Counted from the stretch's first letter, positions 9,431-21,900 are shown. The stretch: 64,000 nucleotides of DNA from Numida meleagris (GCF_002078875.1 NC_034412.1:32001552-32065551), one strand, 5' to 3'. Notes: generated by a model not told the origin, from the letters alone. Translations and numbers: made by a program.

Positions 9431-11893
9431 ACTTAAACTCCTATGAATTAAAAACCTATGAATAGCCATTGTTGTATGTCATATAACAGGGTCACTTCAC
9501 CTTTACTCTGACATGAGGTTTTTCTATTCATATATCTTAAGTCTGTTGAAAAAACTTTTGGGCTTCCTGAAGACGAAATGCAATAATGAGCAATTCCCCG
9601 TCTAATCAGGAGAGCTTCCGGAGTTGTAACTGGTGGGAAGATGTTGCTCAGTTCCACTGTCTAAAGGAAAGTAAAGCCTGATGCTTCAGTGTTAGATCTA
9701 GGCACCAGCAGAAAAAAAGCTTGCAAAACCATGGAGTGCTCTGTCATCTAAATGGCAGTTCCGTGCCTAATGTCAGTTGTGGCTTTATCCCTTTGTGCTA
9801 AATAAAATCTTCCTCTAAGCCTCTAGTGTTAACCTTGTCTCAGAAGATACTGAAAAAAAGATCTCCCAAGGCTATTACTTTTTCTCTTGTCCTTAAGGAT
9901 AATTTGGAATACATGAACAATAAGCCATTTGCCTTCAAGGATTGAGTTCATTTTCATTTATTTATTTTTTTTTTCTTGTCTGTAGGTGGCTTTCTTGGCT
10001 GGTTATAATGGTTAAACCCCCAGTGCTCTGCCCAGACGTTGTGTAATTGCTGAACACTGGAGCAATCAAATAGTTTTCACACAGAGCTGTAGTATGTGGA
10101 AAGTAGGTAGGTGTAAGACATACATAGGGACAGCCTATATACATCTTTCTTTTTTTTTTCCATGTGGTCCATTTTCAGTGCAAGTACTTAAGCCATGTTT
10201 ATCCCTTTTGTACTGGGATTCAAATTCTGCAGGCCTGTGTGCTACTTCCCTAATGCAACTAGAGATTCTTGAGTGTGAATCAGCCTTCGTTAACAGGGCC
10301 TTGAGAGATTTGGGCTATTTTGTCTTGGATCATGGTGGTAGTTCTTACTCTTTTTCTAAATCACCTTACTTCTGCTTCTGTCTTCTGTAGAATGGCTTGC
10401 TGGTGAACTTCAACATAAGAAACTCTTAAAACATCCAGTTCTTCCCATTTGCCAGAAACCTACTTGAATGTCTTACTGTGTCTGATGTCATTCTATCCAG
10501 CTGTATTTATGAGAAATAGCTTTTCTGTAGCCTTCCTTGCAGCTCTTTCTGAACACCTATAACCATCTTATGCATTCATCTGTTGACTGTATTATTAGAG
10601 TTGGGAACTGCTTGGACTAATCAAAAAATAACTTCTAAATTGCATTCTCAGCTAAACCACTAGAAAACTGTAGTTACATCAGGTATATAAAGACTACTTC
10701 TATAGCCTGTTTTTCCACAGAGCAAATGAAAATGCACTTTTTGGTTCTGAAATGTATTAACTCTGTTAACATAGGAGTTTTAAGTTTAACCATTTTAATA
10801 CTTTTTATAGACAGTTTTCTCTCTGTATGCACTTCACTTATGTTTAAATATTCCTTATTGCTTTTTTTTATGTATTTTTGTTAAGTTTATATTAAGTAGG
10901 CTTTATTCAGGTAAATTAAAAAATTCTACACAATTTAATATTCTGCTGAACCTCATGGTTTACTGTTGTAACATTTACAAAGCTTATTTTCCTGACCTTA
11001 TTCACTAACTCAGGCTTTTGTCTAGAGGCCTATAGAATAAATGTTAAGCACAGGTTTATGCTAATATGCACATTAGTTTGCAAGCTAAATGTTAAGGCAA
11101 TTCTTCAAAAGTAAAAGCAGAATCAGAGGAAATATCACAATAGAGAAACTGAACAAACATATACAGTGTAATACATAAATATGATTCTAATTGTACTAAA
11201 GGCATGTAACCTCTAATATACGGACTTTGCTATTCTCTGGCTTCAGTTGCAATGTTACTTTGTAGTATGGTTTTTTTTTTCATTTTTTTAGACTTCTGAT
11301 AGTTGTAATGGCCACTTTTCTTTATACTTCACTAACTGGAGAGTATTTTCTAATGAATGGAAAACATTGGAAAAGTTCTTTGAGGAATTAATCATACCTA
11401 CTGATGGAAAAGAAAATAGTGGAAAGAAAATGGAAAGAATGGGAAGAAATGAAACCAATGAAAGTACATACTACTTTTTTTCTGAGTAACATTTACATTT
11501 GTGTATTTCTGAGGCACATTTCAAGTATGTTCTGTAAAATGCAAACAAAACTTTGCCCTTCATACTCACTTCGTATTTCTTAAATCTGGATATCTTATAA
11601 AGGCTCATTGATCACAAATTTCGTACACATGCCTTTTATTCGTATCAGAAATGTTTACATGAACATTATTTGAGGAGCATCCTCAGGATAAGCCTGGAGA
11701 GTACCTGGTGGTCTCTGGCCCCAGGGAGAGATCTGCCCTCATAAGCAGTGTGGGAAGCGTCTGCCCAAGGGTACATCCCAAAGCATGCTGTGTTTGAGGT
11801 TGGCTGTTGTGGGGCAGTCTGTCCTGTGGGGTACAGAGAGCAGGGAAGTGGGGGAATATATCCCACATGTTCACGATTGAGGTTGTGTCACAT
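9431..11893. other. Unique AT-rich non-coding sequence
   Basis: No gene or repeat family is recognised. The 10094-10390 plus-strand frame (98 codons) lacks motifs and begins in low-complexity sequence, so I do not call it. A purine-rich patch occupies about 11398-11460. A roughly 200-bp GC-richer patch at 11680-11880 directly precedes the minus-strand CR1. It could be unrecognised repeat or unique DNA. Confidence 0.5.
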
Positions 11894-11894
11894 T

Positions 11895-12990
11895 AGAATC
11901 ATAGAATGAGCTGGGTTAGAAAAGACCTACAAGATCACCCAGTCCAACCATCCACCTACCACCAATAACCCCACTAAACCATGTATCTCAACGCTATATC
12001 TAAATGTTTCTTGAACACCTCCAGGGATGGTGACTCAACCACCTCCCTGGGCAGCCCATTCCAGCGCCTGACCACTCTTTCAGAAAAGTAGTATTTCCTC
12101 ATGTCCAGCCTAAATCTCCCCTGGTGCAACTTGAAGCCATTCCCCCTCATCCTGTCACTAGTTACAAGAGAGAAGAGGCCGACCCCCAGCTCACTACAAC
12201 CTCCCTTCAGGTAGTTATAGAGAGTGATAAGGTCCCCCCGAGCCTCCTCTTCTCCAGACTGAACAATCCCAGCTCCCTCAGCTGCTCCTCATAAGGCCTG
12301 TGCTCTAGACCCCTCACCAGCTTCGTCATCCTCCTCTGTACACACTCCAGGGCCTCAATGTCTTTCTTGCAGTGAGGGGCCCAGAACTGAACACAGCACT
12401 CGAGGTGCGGCCTCACCAGTGCTGAGTACAGAGAGACAATCATTTCCCTACTCCTACTGGCAGCACTATTTCTGATACAAGCCAGGATGCCATTGGCCTT
12501 CTTGGACACCTGGGCACACTGCTGGCTCATGCTCAGCCCAGCATTGACCAACACCCCCAGATCCATTTCCTCAGTCTTCCAGCCACTCTGCCCCAAGCCT
12601 GTAGCGTTGCCTGGGGTTGTTGTGGCCAAAGTGCAGGACCCGGCACTTGGTCTTGTTGAACCTCATTCCATTGGCTTCAGCCCAGAGATCCAGCCTGTCC
12701 AGATCTCTCTGTAGGGCCTCTCTACCCCCAGGCAGATCGGCACTTCCTGCCAGCTTGGTGTCGTCTGCAAACTTACTGAGGGTGCTCTCAATGCCCTCAT
12801 CCAGGTCATCAATAAAGATACTGAAGAGGACAGGCCCCAGCACCGACCCCTGGGGAACACCGCTCGTGACCGGTCGCCAGCTGGATTTAACTCCATTCAC
12901 CACCACTCTCTGGGCCCAGCCCTCCAGCCAGCTCCTTACCCAGCAAAGAGTGTACCTGTCCAAGCCACGGGCTGCCAGTTTCTCCAGGAA
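11895..12990 (-). mobile_element. CR1 LINE, RT palm to 3' end, with FADD box
   Basis: Read on the minus strand, a 130-codon open frame (12963 down to 12571) encodes the middle of the CR1 reverse transcriptase. [13 protein letters not shown] is at residues 12-24, [14 protein letters not shown] at 34-47, and the catalytic FADDTKL at 65-71 (about 12751-12771). A frameshift near 12571-12630 leads to a second frame (to 12207). That frame holds [43 protein letters not shown] and LREL..SLEKRRL. The 3' UTR landmarks and the terminal ATTCTATG repeat end at 11895. The 5' edge, near [10 protein letters not shown], is truncated. This is the longest coding remnant in the window, yet it is frameshifted and lacks the endonuclease, so it is inactive. 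It is the same subfamily as the copies at 14373 and 48063. Confidence 0.96.
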
Positions 12991-14372
12991 ACCACATTGT
13001 TCTGTGGTTTGTATCTGTCCTGCAGGGACAGTGTTTTAATGGATGGTAAGACTTCAGTTGGGTGTGGGTTTTTTTTGTTATTAGTGATGAGAGAAAAAAA
13101 AAAAGCAGTGTTATATATTACACATACGTGCTTTGGGAAACTTTAGGCCTAAACTTACAAATATGAATCATGCAGGAGATATTTTCTGTTGCTTGCAGTG
13201 AGAGTGAGGCTCAACGACTAGAGCAGGTAAAGAGGTAGGATTAAATACAGATTGTGCACATCATCTCTTCCTCCCCCTTGAGCTATTCTTGTTTGTGTGG
13301 TCATAGCCTATAAATAAGTAATGGAATACTGTCTTAAGACAGTATTTAATAGAATGTGATTACATTACAAGCTAAGAGCTTAAAAAAAAGCTACTGAAAT
13401 ATATGACTGGAAACACAAAGAAGGTGTTAGTTGCTGCATTTTAAAACAAGCCAACCTGTTTTTACTGTTAGAAATCTCCAGATGAAGTGAAATGTGTTGA
13501 GAAATGTCATTATGTTTAGTAAATTACAAGTTATACCTATCTCCAGAATCCTAATATCTTCTATGGAAAACAGTATACAAAAACTATTAAGTATTCTTTA
13601 GAAGCTAAAGATATTCATTTTTTCTTGTTATCCCACATATGCTTACCAGTGATGATGATGTACATAATGTATTGTTAAACAAACACGAAAGTTATGCAAA
13701 TTTCATTAATATTATTGTTTAGGCAGATGATTTAAACAAAAGTCTTAAGCATTTATTTCTTAAAATTGTGTTTAGCTGATAATTACTAGCAGCTGAAAAT
13801 TCGTTCTGCATTACATTGTTATAGGCTGTTGTCTGCTGCCTATTGAGTTACCTGTTAGAATAAAAAATCTCAAGTGTACTCAAATAACCAAACAGTTCAT
13901 AAGAAAAGTATTTGATATGTAAGTATACATACAGATTTTAATTTTCTGCCAAGTATCTTGGAGGCAGTAAGCTAATTACTATCTGTAATGTAGGAGCTGA
14001 ACGCAGTTTGTATGTGCTCTATGTATAAGGATTTTACCAAGAGAAAAATGTGGAAATATTTTATCCATGCAGAAGCAAGCATCTTGCGCTTTTATGCAAG
14101 TATGATTTGTCATGCTATATATGAAGCAGGTCATATGCTCCCAAATCAAGTCTTGCTACTCCTTAGTAATCAATGATCAAAAGTAAAATAGTTAATAAGA
14201 AGTTTAATTGCAGTAATTAGTTGTCAGCATCTCAGAGACTTCAAATTCACATGGTATTTTGTCTAATGCTTTATCACTGGGCATCTTATTTTTTCACACA
14301 AGTGTCCTGTTTTTCTTCTTTAATTTCATCCTCTGATACCTTCATACAGCTGGATTTCATCCCAAGGTGTTT
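12991..14372. other. Unique AT-rich non-coding sequence
   Basis: No exon or repeat is recognised between the two CR1 copies. It contains a perfect 22-bp palindrome (13325-13346). The stretch 13640-14050 is very AT-rich, with ATGCAAAT octamer-like and ATTAAT motifs, of the kind seen in conserved non-coding DNA. Conservation cannot be judged from one sequence. Confidence 0.5.
13325..13346. repeat. Perfect 22-bp palindrome
   Basis: The arm AATACTGTCTT is followed with no spacer by its exact reverse complement AAGACAGTATT. Pairing stops on both sides. No transposon or known binding site explains it. Confidence 0.8.
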
Positions 14373-14576
14373 TGATTACTTTTCTGACAGAGTGGTCACG
14401 TGCTGGAACAGGCTGCCCAGGGAGGTGGTGGAGTCACCGTCCCTGGAGGTGTTCAAGAAACGTTCAGATGTTGTGCTGGGAGACATGGTTTAGTGGGGTT
14501 ATTGGTGGTAGGTGGATGGTTGGACTGGATGATCTTGTAGGTGTTTTCCAACCAAGCTGATTCTATGATTCTATGA
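14373..14576 (+). mobile_element. CR1 LINE, short 3'-end fragment
   Basis: About 200 bp of the extreme CR1 3' end. It contains 'GAGTGGTCACGTGCTGGAAC' (codons for the ..[21 protein letters not shown] tail of ORF2), a 3' UTR with 'GGTGGTAGGTGGATGGTTGG', and two terminal copies of ATTCTATG ending near 14576. Severe 5' truncation is typical. Wording matches the copies at 11895 and 48063, so it belongs to the same subfamily, here on the opposite strand to the nearest copy. Confidence 0.95.
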
Positions 14577-14790
14577 CTTGTTGCATACAGTCTGTGGAAG
14601 CCCTCTCAAAAGAATGAAGCGGGTTTAGGAAAGGATTATTCATACAGGATTGTCAACGGTTTACGGGCGTTCGGCCCGGTTCCGTGACAAAGGGGACGGA
14701 GGATCCATGGGTCCACACCCGGGGAAAAGGGTAAGGAGATGGCCCTGAGAGCAAAGAACAGCAGCAACAATCTGAGGAGAAACAAACTAA

Positions 14791-14796
14791 TTTACT
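14791..14796 (-). promoter_or_regulatory. Possible variant polyadenylation signal AGTAAA
   Basis: TTTACT on plus is AGTAAA on minus, a known weak variant of AATAAA. It sits 205 bp after the TATAAAAA of the LTR-like block, matching the spacing of an R region. It is weak on its own. Confidence 0.35.
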
Positions 14797-14998
14797 AAAT
14801 AAGATATCAGAATGCAAAACAACACACTATAATACAATATAATTACAATTTAAGCTGATAAATCCAATACAGAGAGAGAGAATGTCCCAAAATCAAGGTA
14901 GGCCTTACTCTACTACCGACGATAAGACGGTTGGAGAGCGAGGTGCTGCCAAGACGAGAGACGGGTGGAAAAAGGGACGAGGTCTCGTGATCCGCAAG

Positions 14999-15006
14999 TT
15001 TTTATA
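14999..15006 (-). promoter_or_regulatory. TATA box of LTR-like element
   Basis: TTTTTATA on plus reads TATAAAAA on minus, a strong TATA match, followed (minus strand) by a CpG-rich stretch. It is the main clue to the orientation of the LTR-like block. Confidence 0.5.
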
Positions 15007-15095
15007 CTGCGAGCTTTTATCTTCTCCCTCCGTCTGGAAAATGGTAACAGAGGAGCAAAGTACTGTGGGGACTGTAGTAGTCCTTCTCTTCTGAG

Positions 15096-18000
15096 AACCA
15101 GGTATATCCACTACATGATGTTATGATGTGGAATACCAATAACCGAAAATCACAAAACCATGATTCACTTCCATATTGAGTGATCTCCCTGAAAGTAGTG
15201 AGGGGAACGCTTCCATGTCAATGCTATGTAGCAATTAGCTGATAGAAATTATATGGGAGCAGAAATACAAAACGCATAGTTGCCTGTGACGTCAAGTTTA
15301 TGTTCTTCTGTATGGCAAAATAAGTTTCATTTGCATGACAATTCTAAAATAAGAAGGGAAATACTTCTTCATTTCTCTTATGCTAAAATGAGATTTGGTT
15401 TTTGGTATGTTTCCATTTTTCAATTATACTAATAAAATTTCAGCAGTAACTTTTTTTACTGGTTATATTTTCAATTATTAATGACAGTATGACTTAGGAT
15501 TATTCAATTTTGTATGTTATTTTTAGAAGCTGTTGTCATTCCAACGATTAATACATTTTATCACAGAGACTTGGTGGTGTCACATCTTGAAACCGTGTCA
15601 TTAGGAGCATTTTAGTGAGGTCATGCTTAGTTTCTTTAAGCTCTGTTTGTACAACAGCTTGCTTTAAGGTTCTGTTTTTGTTCCTCTTGGAACATATGAC
15701 CTCTCTATTCTGCAGTATGTGCGTATTTTTAGAATTTTTCCCATCTGGTCCTCTTACACAGTTTCCTTATTCTAGTCTTACTAGGCATATTAAGAGACTG
15801 TGCATTTGAGTCTCATTGGGCTATGCTGGCTGGTGATGTTTCCCTTTCCTTTAAGCCTCCAGCTGTATGGTTTTGGTTTTGTTTCATTTTTCTCCTCAGC
15901 ATTCTATTCCTCCAGCAGCTTCAGATGTTGCGCTCCTTGTTCTTTAGTGCTAAGAAGAGGGGCAGGCAGTGAATGAATCCTATTCCACAAAACGGGAAGT
16001 AGGTGCCTTTTTTCTGGAGGATACTTTTCCTGTGCAGATACTGAAACATGAGGAAAAAAGCTAATGGCAGATTCCCCCATGAAGATACTGGTCGCCAATG
16101 TACATTGATGTTCCTAAGCAAAAATTAATGGAGGGCAAATCTCATTCCTGCACTAGCTTAAACTAGGAATGCTTTTCACTGAATGACATAGCCAACTGTT
16201 TTCTTACTTCGGTAATTTTGAAGTATAAAAATCATCAAATGGGAAAGCTGAGATGTATTTAATAGCTACATTAGTCTCTCTGTAAAGGACATCACACAGG
16301 GAGATGATTGTGAAGACATCCTGCGTTAGGTTCTTCCTGCTGTTTCTGGGTCTTAAGCGTTCTCATCCATCTCATGGCCAAAGCTAGCAATAATAAAGCT
16401 GTCTGGGTAAACCCATTGAAATTAGAAATAGGATGTACTGAGGCTTGCCCAGACCAGTGAAATGTCCACGTATATCTGCTGACAGTCTCGAATAAAACAC
16501 TGTACAAAAAAATTTAAGTTTTCTTCATTATATTTTAGCTACTTTGTTTTAAAATTAGAAACAAAATGACTTGCTAGCTTAATGGCTTAATCGTGTAGGA
16601 AAACAATGCTTTGCCATGCAATAACTGGTGAATTAAATATACATTAAAAACATTTGATATAACATTATGAATTGCAATATTTCTGGAGTTTCTGTAGAGG
16701 TTTCCTTTCCTGAGCTGTATAACCTGTAGTCATTCTGCCTCCACATTTTCTACTATTCTTGTAATGTAAGGTTGTGACAGCTTTATATTATGTAATGCAT
16801 TTTAATCCATTTGGGGCGAATGAAAAATGACTTGGAAAGGATTTTCTTTCAGAGAGAGTTTATTGGCAATTTGAAATTTAGTGTCTATGTAGGGCTTTTA
16901 AAGGTTTCTTTTTAAGCCTTAATATCAATTAAGGAGGAAGAATTCCTGTCTTTTAGAGGTTACAATAGAAATCAATGATAAAAACAAACTGACTTTAGAA
17001 AAAGTGTTGAGGACTTACGAGTTCAGCATCTCTAGAAGTTGTTCTTTCTCATCTATCTGGTATGATTATATATACTGTAATTCTGTGATAATCTACATGC
17101 GAGTAGGTTCTACATGAGAACCACTCTTTTTCTTGACTTCTGTGGGGCTGTTGAGCATTTTGTGCTGCAAGGCTTCATCAACTTGGCAATTTAATCGTGT
17201 TAAAAAAAACTAAAATACTTCTTCAAAATTGACTCAACATGCAAAATAACATTGTCATTTGATTTTTTAGAAAACTCTTTCATCTTCAACTTGTCTTTTT
17301 CTTCTGGAAAGTGTCCAGTGTTTCCACAGCTTTTGGGGATTTCTTCATCTGAAAGATGAAACTAAGTAAACTTGCAACCTAACTTTTCCCAAACTGCTTC
17401 AGTTAGCGAATATGATTTATTAAAATTTTGTTGATTCTGAAAGTGGAAATAATTTGTTTTTCCTATAAGCATCCATATTCTTTAGAAGATTTATATTTTA
17501 CATTTATACACTCCTGGAAAATGCTGGGATGGCACAATCTGAAATAGGGTTTTAAAACTATACTCTTGACTAAAATGTGACAATTATATTTATTTGCAAA
17601 AAAAATTTGTAATGTTTACAAGCAGAGAGAGAATGTAGACAAGAACAGCAAGGCATTTTTTTTTAAAGAATTTCAGTGACCAATTCCAAATTCTGCCACA
17701 TTGGCAGATTAATATATGCATAATTATAATGCATCTTTCCTTTTAAAAAAATGACTGTTTAGGCTCTCTGAAAATAACGTTTAAATATCCAATGCTTTTC
17801 CTGTAAGATAGAGAGATGTTAAATGAAAACCATCCTTTTGGATCTGTAATTGTTGTCCAAGGTGCTACCAGGTGTACTGGTCAAAGTGCTTACTCACAAA
17901 CAAATTACAGGGAAAGATTGGTTCATACTACTTCCAAATTTAAGGAATGCCATGCCTTACGCACTGAGTTAGGGTGGCTTCTGTCATAGCTCTGTGGTAG

Positions 18001-18480
18001 TTCTGGAGGGAGAACAGAACAAGTCGATTCTTGTTGAAACAGATTAAGATGTACAAATGCAAGTTGTGTTACTGTTGTGTTGAGTTGTTCTCAGATAAAA
18101 ATCAGTGGTTTTTTTTTCTCTAAAACAGCATAGTTTTTTTTAAAGGATTTAGGGAAAATACAACAGACATGGTAGTACCCATATTTTACATGTTATTGAA
18201 AGAAGTCATTTCTTCAGCAATAGGCAACATAGATTATTTCTGAATCTGCAGAGTTCTATGTGGAGATGAGAGAACATGTAGAAAATCATAATGCGTATGA
18301 TGAGGAAAATTTTCACGTGAAACATAGTAAGAAGATGAGTGTTCTTTATGAGAATGGGTTTCAGAAACAATGTAAAGAAACAACGGGTTTTCAAGAAGCC
18401 TCTAGGTAAAACTCTCAGTGCTTGTTACATGCAGGTTATTCATTGCATCTACTCTGAGTTTTGTAAGCGTGGTGAAACAA
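15096..18480. other. Unique AT-rich non-coding sequence
   Basis: No gene or known repeat is recognised. The first 200 bp could still contain the undefined right edge of the preceding LTR-like block. 16560-17200 and 17400-17760 are AT-rich, complex (not simple-repeat) sequence that might be conserved non-coding DNA. The minus frames at 15904-16121 and 16292-16507 are short and motif-free. Confidence 0.5.
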
Positions 18481-18925
18481 GTTGAATTTTGGAGGGAGAC
18501 ATTAAAGAAGCAAAATACACCCAGCTTCTGCCATCTTTATGGGTTGTGAGTACTATGGAGGGAACTGCAATAGGTGTAGCAATAAGCAGAACTAACGCAA
18601 TGGAAATAGCGTTACAAAAGGTGGAAAGAAAATACAGCGCTCACCCGGATCAGAAGATTTGGAGCTCGCAGGAAAAGACTCCCACCAAGGAGGGATCTCC
18701 AGGAAGAGATCCTTCCTTAGGGGCAGTCAGCCCTTAAATGAGGCCTAAGAGGGGTGGAACCTGGCTCCAACCCTTCTGGTTGCACAGGTGAATTGCCTTC
18801 ACCTGTGCTCCCAGGGCTGACTGGGTCTTTCCTCCAGGTGCTCAATCAGTGGTTCAGGCCATGACTCAGTAGTTCCCATACAAATAGGCCTATGTTACAG
18901 TTAATGCAATGGGATCTAGCGATAA
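18480..18925 (-). repeat. Possible LTR-like mid-repetitive element
   Basis: The block is more GC- and CpG-rich than its surroundings, with AGCGCTCACCCGG at about 18637. It carries a perfect hairpin at 18782-18808 and, on minus, would begin TGTAACATAGG just inside 18900, as an LTR might. Related direct repeats (18593-18614 and 18902-18924) lie about 309 bp apart. I could not define both ends or a target duplication, and no family is identified. The plus frame at 18489-18737 is probably incidental. Confidence 0.33.
18782..18808. repeat. Perfect hairpin, 11-bp arms, 5-nt loop
   Basis: GCACAGGTGAA (18782-18792) pairs exactly with TTCACCTGTGC (18798-18808) around TTGCC. It also contains two inverted CAGGTG E-box cores. 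It is unlikely to be a microRNA precursor, because the stem is far too short. Confidence 0.75.
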
Positions 18926-21900
18926 GAGTAATGCTTTTTAAAAAAAATAAAGCGTGATTATCTAGTTCCTTTTATTTTAAAAGCAGAAGCTCCAGGTGAG
19001 GAGCTACTCTAAAACAAATTCATCAGAATGTTCAAGCTGGAAGTGGCAGGTGAAGAAAGTTTTGGGGATGCTCTTCAGGTGAGTGGCCAGTAGCAGTAGT
19101 GTGTTACTTGGCTCTGTGCCTGTCTTCTTGGCCACCCACTACTCGTTGAGTCTTGTATTTCAAACTGCAGAGAAATCCTGCTGTGTCGTTATTCACATTT
19201 TTCCTATTCTGGGTATTGTGCATATTGTTGTAAGCTTCTTTTTATTGCTTCTTTGATCACATGAGGGGATTAATTGGTATGTATTTTTTGCATTTGATCT
19301 GAAGTTGGTTGTCCAGTCAAATTTGAGGATACAGAGTCTTGCTGGCTAATCAATGCTTTAGATTGTATGCTAAAAATAATGATTTTTTAGTGAGTATTTT
19401 GCTTGAAAAACTATTTGTTTAAAAATAATAATTATTGAAGATAATGAACATATCTTCATCTCTGGAAAATGAGCAATATTTTCCACTAATAGCAGTGGCA
19501 GATAAAGGTGTTTTTCTATGTGAATAGGATATTACCTAAAGTAGATCCTTGCTGTTTTCACAGGTGGTGATTATAGTTCTGAAACTTCTCTGGTAATCGT
19601 TCATGCATAAATTTAAGCACATGTCAGGGAGGGTAGTTGGTTTGTCAGTACTTGTGCATTTGTCCTCCATTGTTAAGGGCAACACAAGACATATGCTTAT
19701 GACAGGGAGGTGTTTTGCAGTGGAAAAATTCAATTTTCTTGGTATCTCTTTACTTGATAGATACATTAGGTGATTCATAACAAATTGTATGACAAGCATA
19801 GCTACTGGCTCAACTTCAAAAAAAATTACAACTCATTAATCAATATACATTTTTTATATAAAAGCATTATTGTTTTTGGGCAACTAAAGGCCATGAATAC
19901 TCAAGAGTCAACATATAATATTAAAACTGTTGAGTATCACAGTCATTCATTTGTTTCACTTTAAATGCTGACAAAATAAATTCTGCTGGAATAACTGAAT
20001 CAGAATTCTGTGTGCCTGTTTTCAACAACAGAACACCCTAATAATAAAGTGCAAGGCTATGTAATAGAAACAAATGAAGTGTAAAATAAAATAATAGAAG
20101 AACATGACAAGCTAAATGCTTTCTGCAGTGCAATGTTCTTGGAAGTGAGTCCATTACAAAAAAAGTTACCTTCATGTTAATTTCCAATAAGAGATATTTC
20201 TGACTTGTCATTTACTTGTTTGAAGAAAATTTTTATAGATTTAGAATATCTCTGTGTCCAAAGTTGAAGATTTAATAGCCACAGTAGCTGACATAGAATA
20301 GATCTTAACCAAATAATCAGTAGATCAGGACTAAGTATTTCATGTTTTATCTATTGATATAGCTGTATAATTTGCAGTGTGTTTACACAGTTCCAATGTA
20401 GAGGTGTAAAGTCCCACTGAAATTGCAGCTTGCCTGCCTATTTGAAATACTCCAGAAGTGCAGCACTGTGCCACATTCAGTGAAAAGCCTAAGTCTGTAG
20501 AGGTGAGACCACAAAAACACAGCAGGCTAAGAAATAATGAAGGAACCGCCATGCAAGTTGGAAAATAATTACAACCTTAGTTTTACTTTAATGGTTTTGG
20601 GGTCACTGTTCCTTCTTTATTCCCGGTTAAATTCTGCTCGGCCTGTACAATTAGTCAGAAATTAGGGAAATGAGATGGTTTTACCAAGCGAACAGCATGA
20701 ACACTTTTTGAAGCCTTTCCCACCTACTTCACACTGCCCCTCCCAGGGAGGGCAATGAGCAGTGGTACTGAGACCACCATATCTGACCAAAAACATTATA
20801 ATCCCAAACTTTTGCAGTCCCAGAGCATTGCAGAATGCACCTTATATTCACAGGAACTTTAATTTTCTTGGCAGTACAGCACATCTCCCTGTTACAGACA
20901 GATTAGAAAACTGCCAAAGCCATAGACTTGCAATCTGGAAGGTGCAAGAGTGATAGGGAGGTTTTACAAGATTCCCATACTTAGCATTAAAGATCCTCTA
21001 AGAATGCACTATGTTTCAAATCAATTCTGATGAAAAGTGGTTTTCTTTGCCATCTAAACCAATTTTTTCATCCTTGTCCTCCTCTGTCACTTTGCCTTTC
21101 CTCTAGTGACAGGCTGTTGGATCCTCAGCGTTGTGCCTGAGCCTGAGGTGGTGGGGATTCCTTTCCTGATAGCCACAGGTGTTTGTCTTATAAGCCTGAG
21201 ATTCGATTACCCATGTCATTGGCTTAGCTTGCATAGCTGAAAATGCTATTAAAGGTAATAAAATTTATCCAAGCCTGGCATCATTGTGCTGTGGGCAAAG
21301 GATATTCTTCTCAGCAATCCCCATTTACGTCTACCCATTTAACTCTGAAGCTAGGCTAATGGCTTCCTACGACATTTTTGAAAGGACAGCCATTAGATCA
21401 AATGAACAGATATCCACCTAGCAAAATGTAACTTTCAAATATTTATGAAGAAATGAAATTACCAAGTTTGTCATCAGTGACAATGGTAAACAAGGGCTTA
21501 AATGCAGAATTGGATCGATCTTTGCCTGTTTCTTTTTCCAGGCTAACAACTTGCTGCTGTGGGCTGGAATGTGGCCTGGCCTGATGTTGGGATTGGATAG
21601 AAAGGGTCGTAGAATTTGTAAGGCTTTAAGTAGGTAGAAAAAACTAAAATGAAATTACAAACAGGTAGATAAGATAGGCAAGAAAAATAGGCGTTACACT
21701 GCTTTAGTTATGAGGAGTGCTATGAAAGAAGAGGGCTTTAAAGTCTGTTTTACAGACCACTCCAATCAGTGCTGGATTGAAACTGGTGGTTCTACAGGCG
21801 CAAAGTACAGTGTCATAGCTGTAACGCCGTTGTCTCATGGTCTGGCACTGTTACCTGTTGCCTGGTTTTGCTTACTCTCTTTGAATAAGAATTCTTTTCA

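Larger units (their letters stand above)
14651..15095 (-). mobile_element. LTR-like CpG-rich element (probable solo LTR)
   Basis: The block begins at 14651 with TGTCAACGG, so on the minus strand it ends CCGTTGACA, a good LTR 3' terminus. In that orientation it has a TATAAAAA box (14999-15006), then 205 bp further an AGTAAA polyadenylation variant (14791-14796), then a U5-like GC-rich tail. CpG density is strikingly higher than in the surrounding CpG-poor DNA (for example TTACGGGCGTTCGGCCCGG and GACGAGAGACGGG). No retroviral coding sequence is seen. The other end is uncertain: I place it near 15095, where CpG richness fades, but I could not find a matching target duplication for CAGGAT (14645-14650). 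It might instead be another kind of repeat or a CpG-rich regulatory block. Confidence 0.5.

Noticed and set aside
12487..13039. Two long plus-strand frames (75 and 140 codons)
   Set aside because: They are antisense shadows of the minus-strand CR1 reverse-transcriptase remnant.
15491..15506. GGATTATTCA at 15497-15506 matching 14633-14642 as a possible long target duplication of the LTR-like block
   Set aside because: The left match is separated from the LTR start by 8 bases and the right match has no adjacent CA terminus. Retroviral duplications are 4-6 bp, so this is probably coincidence.
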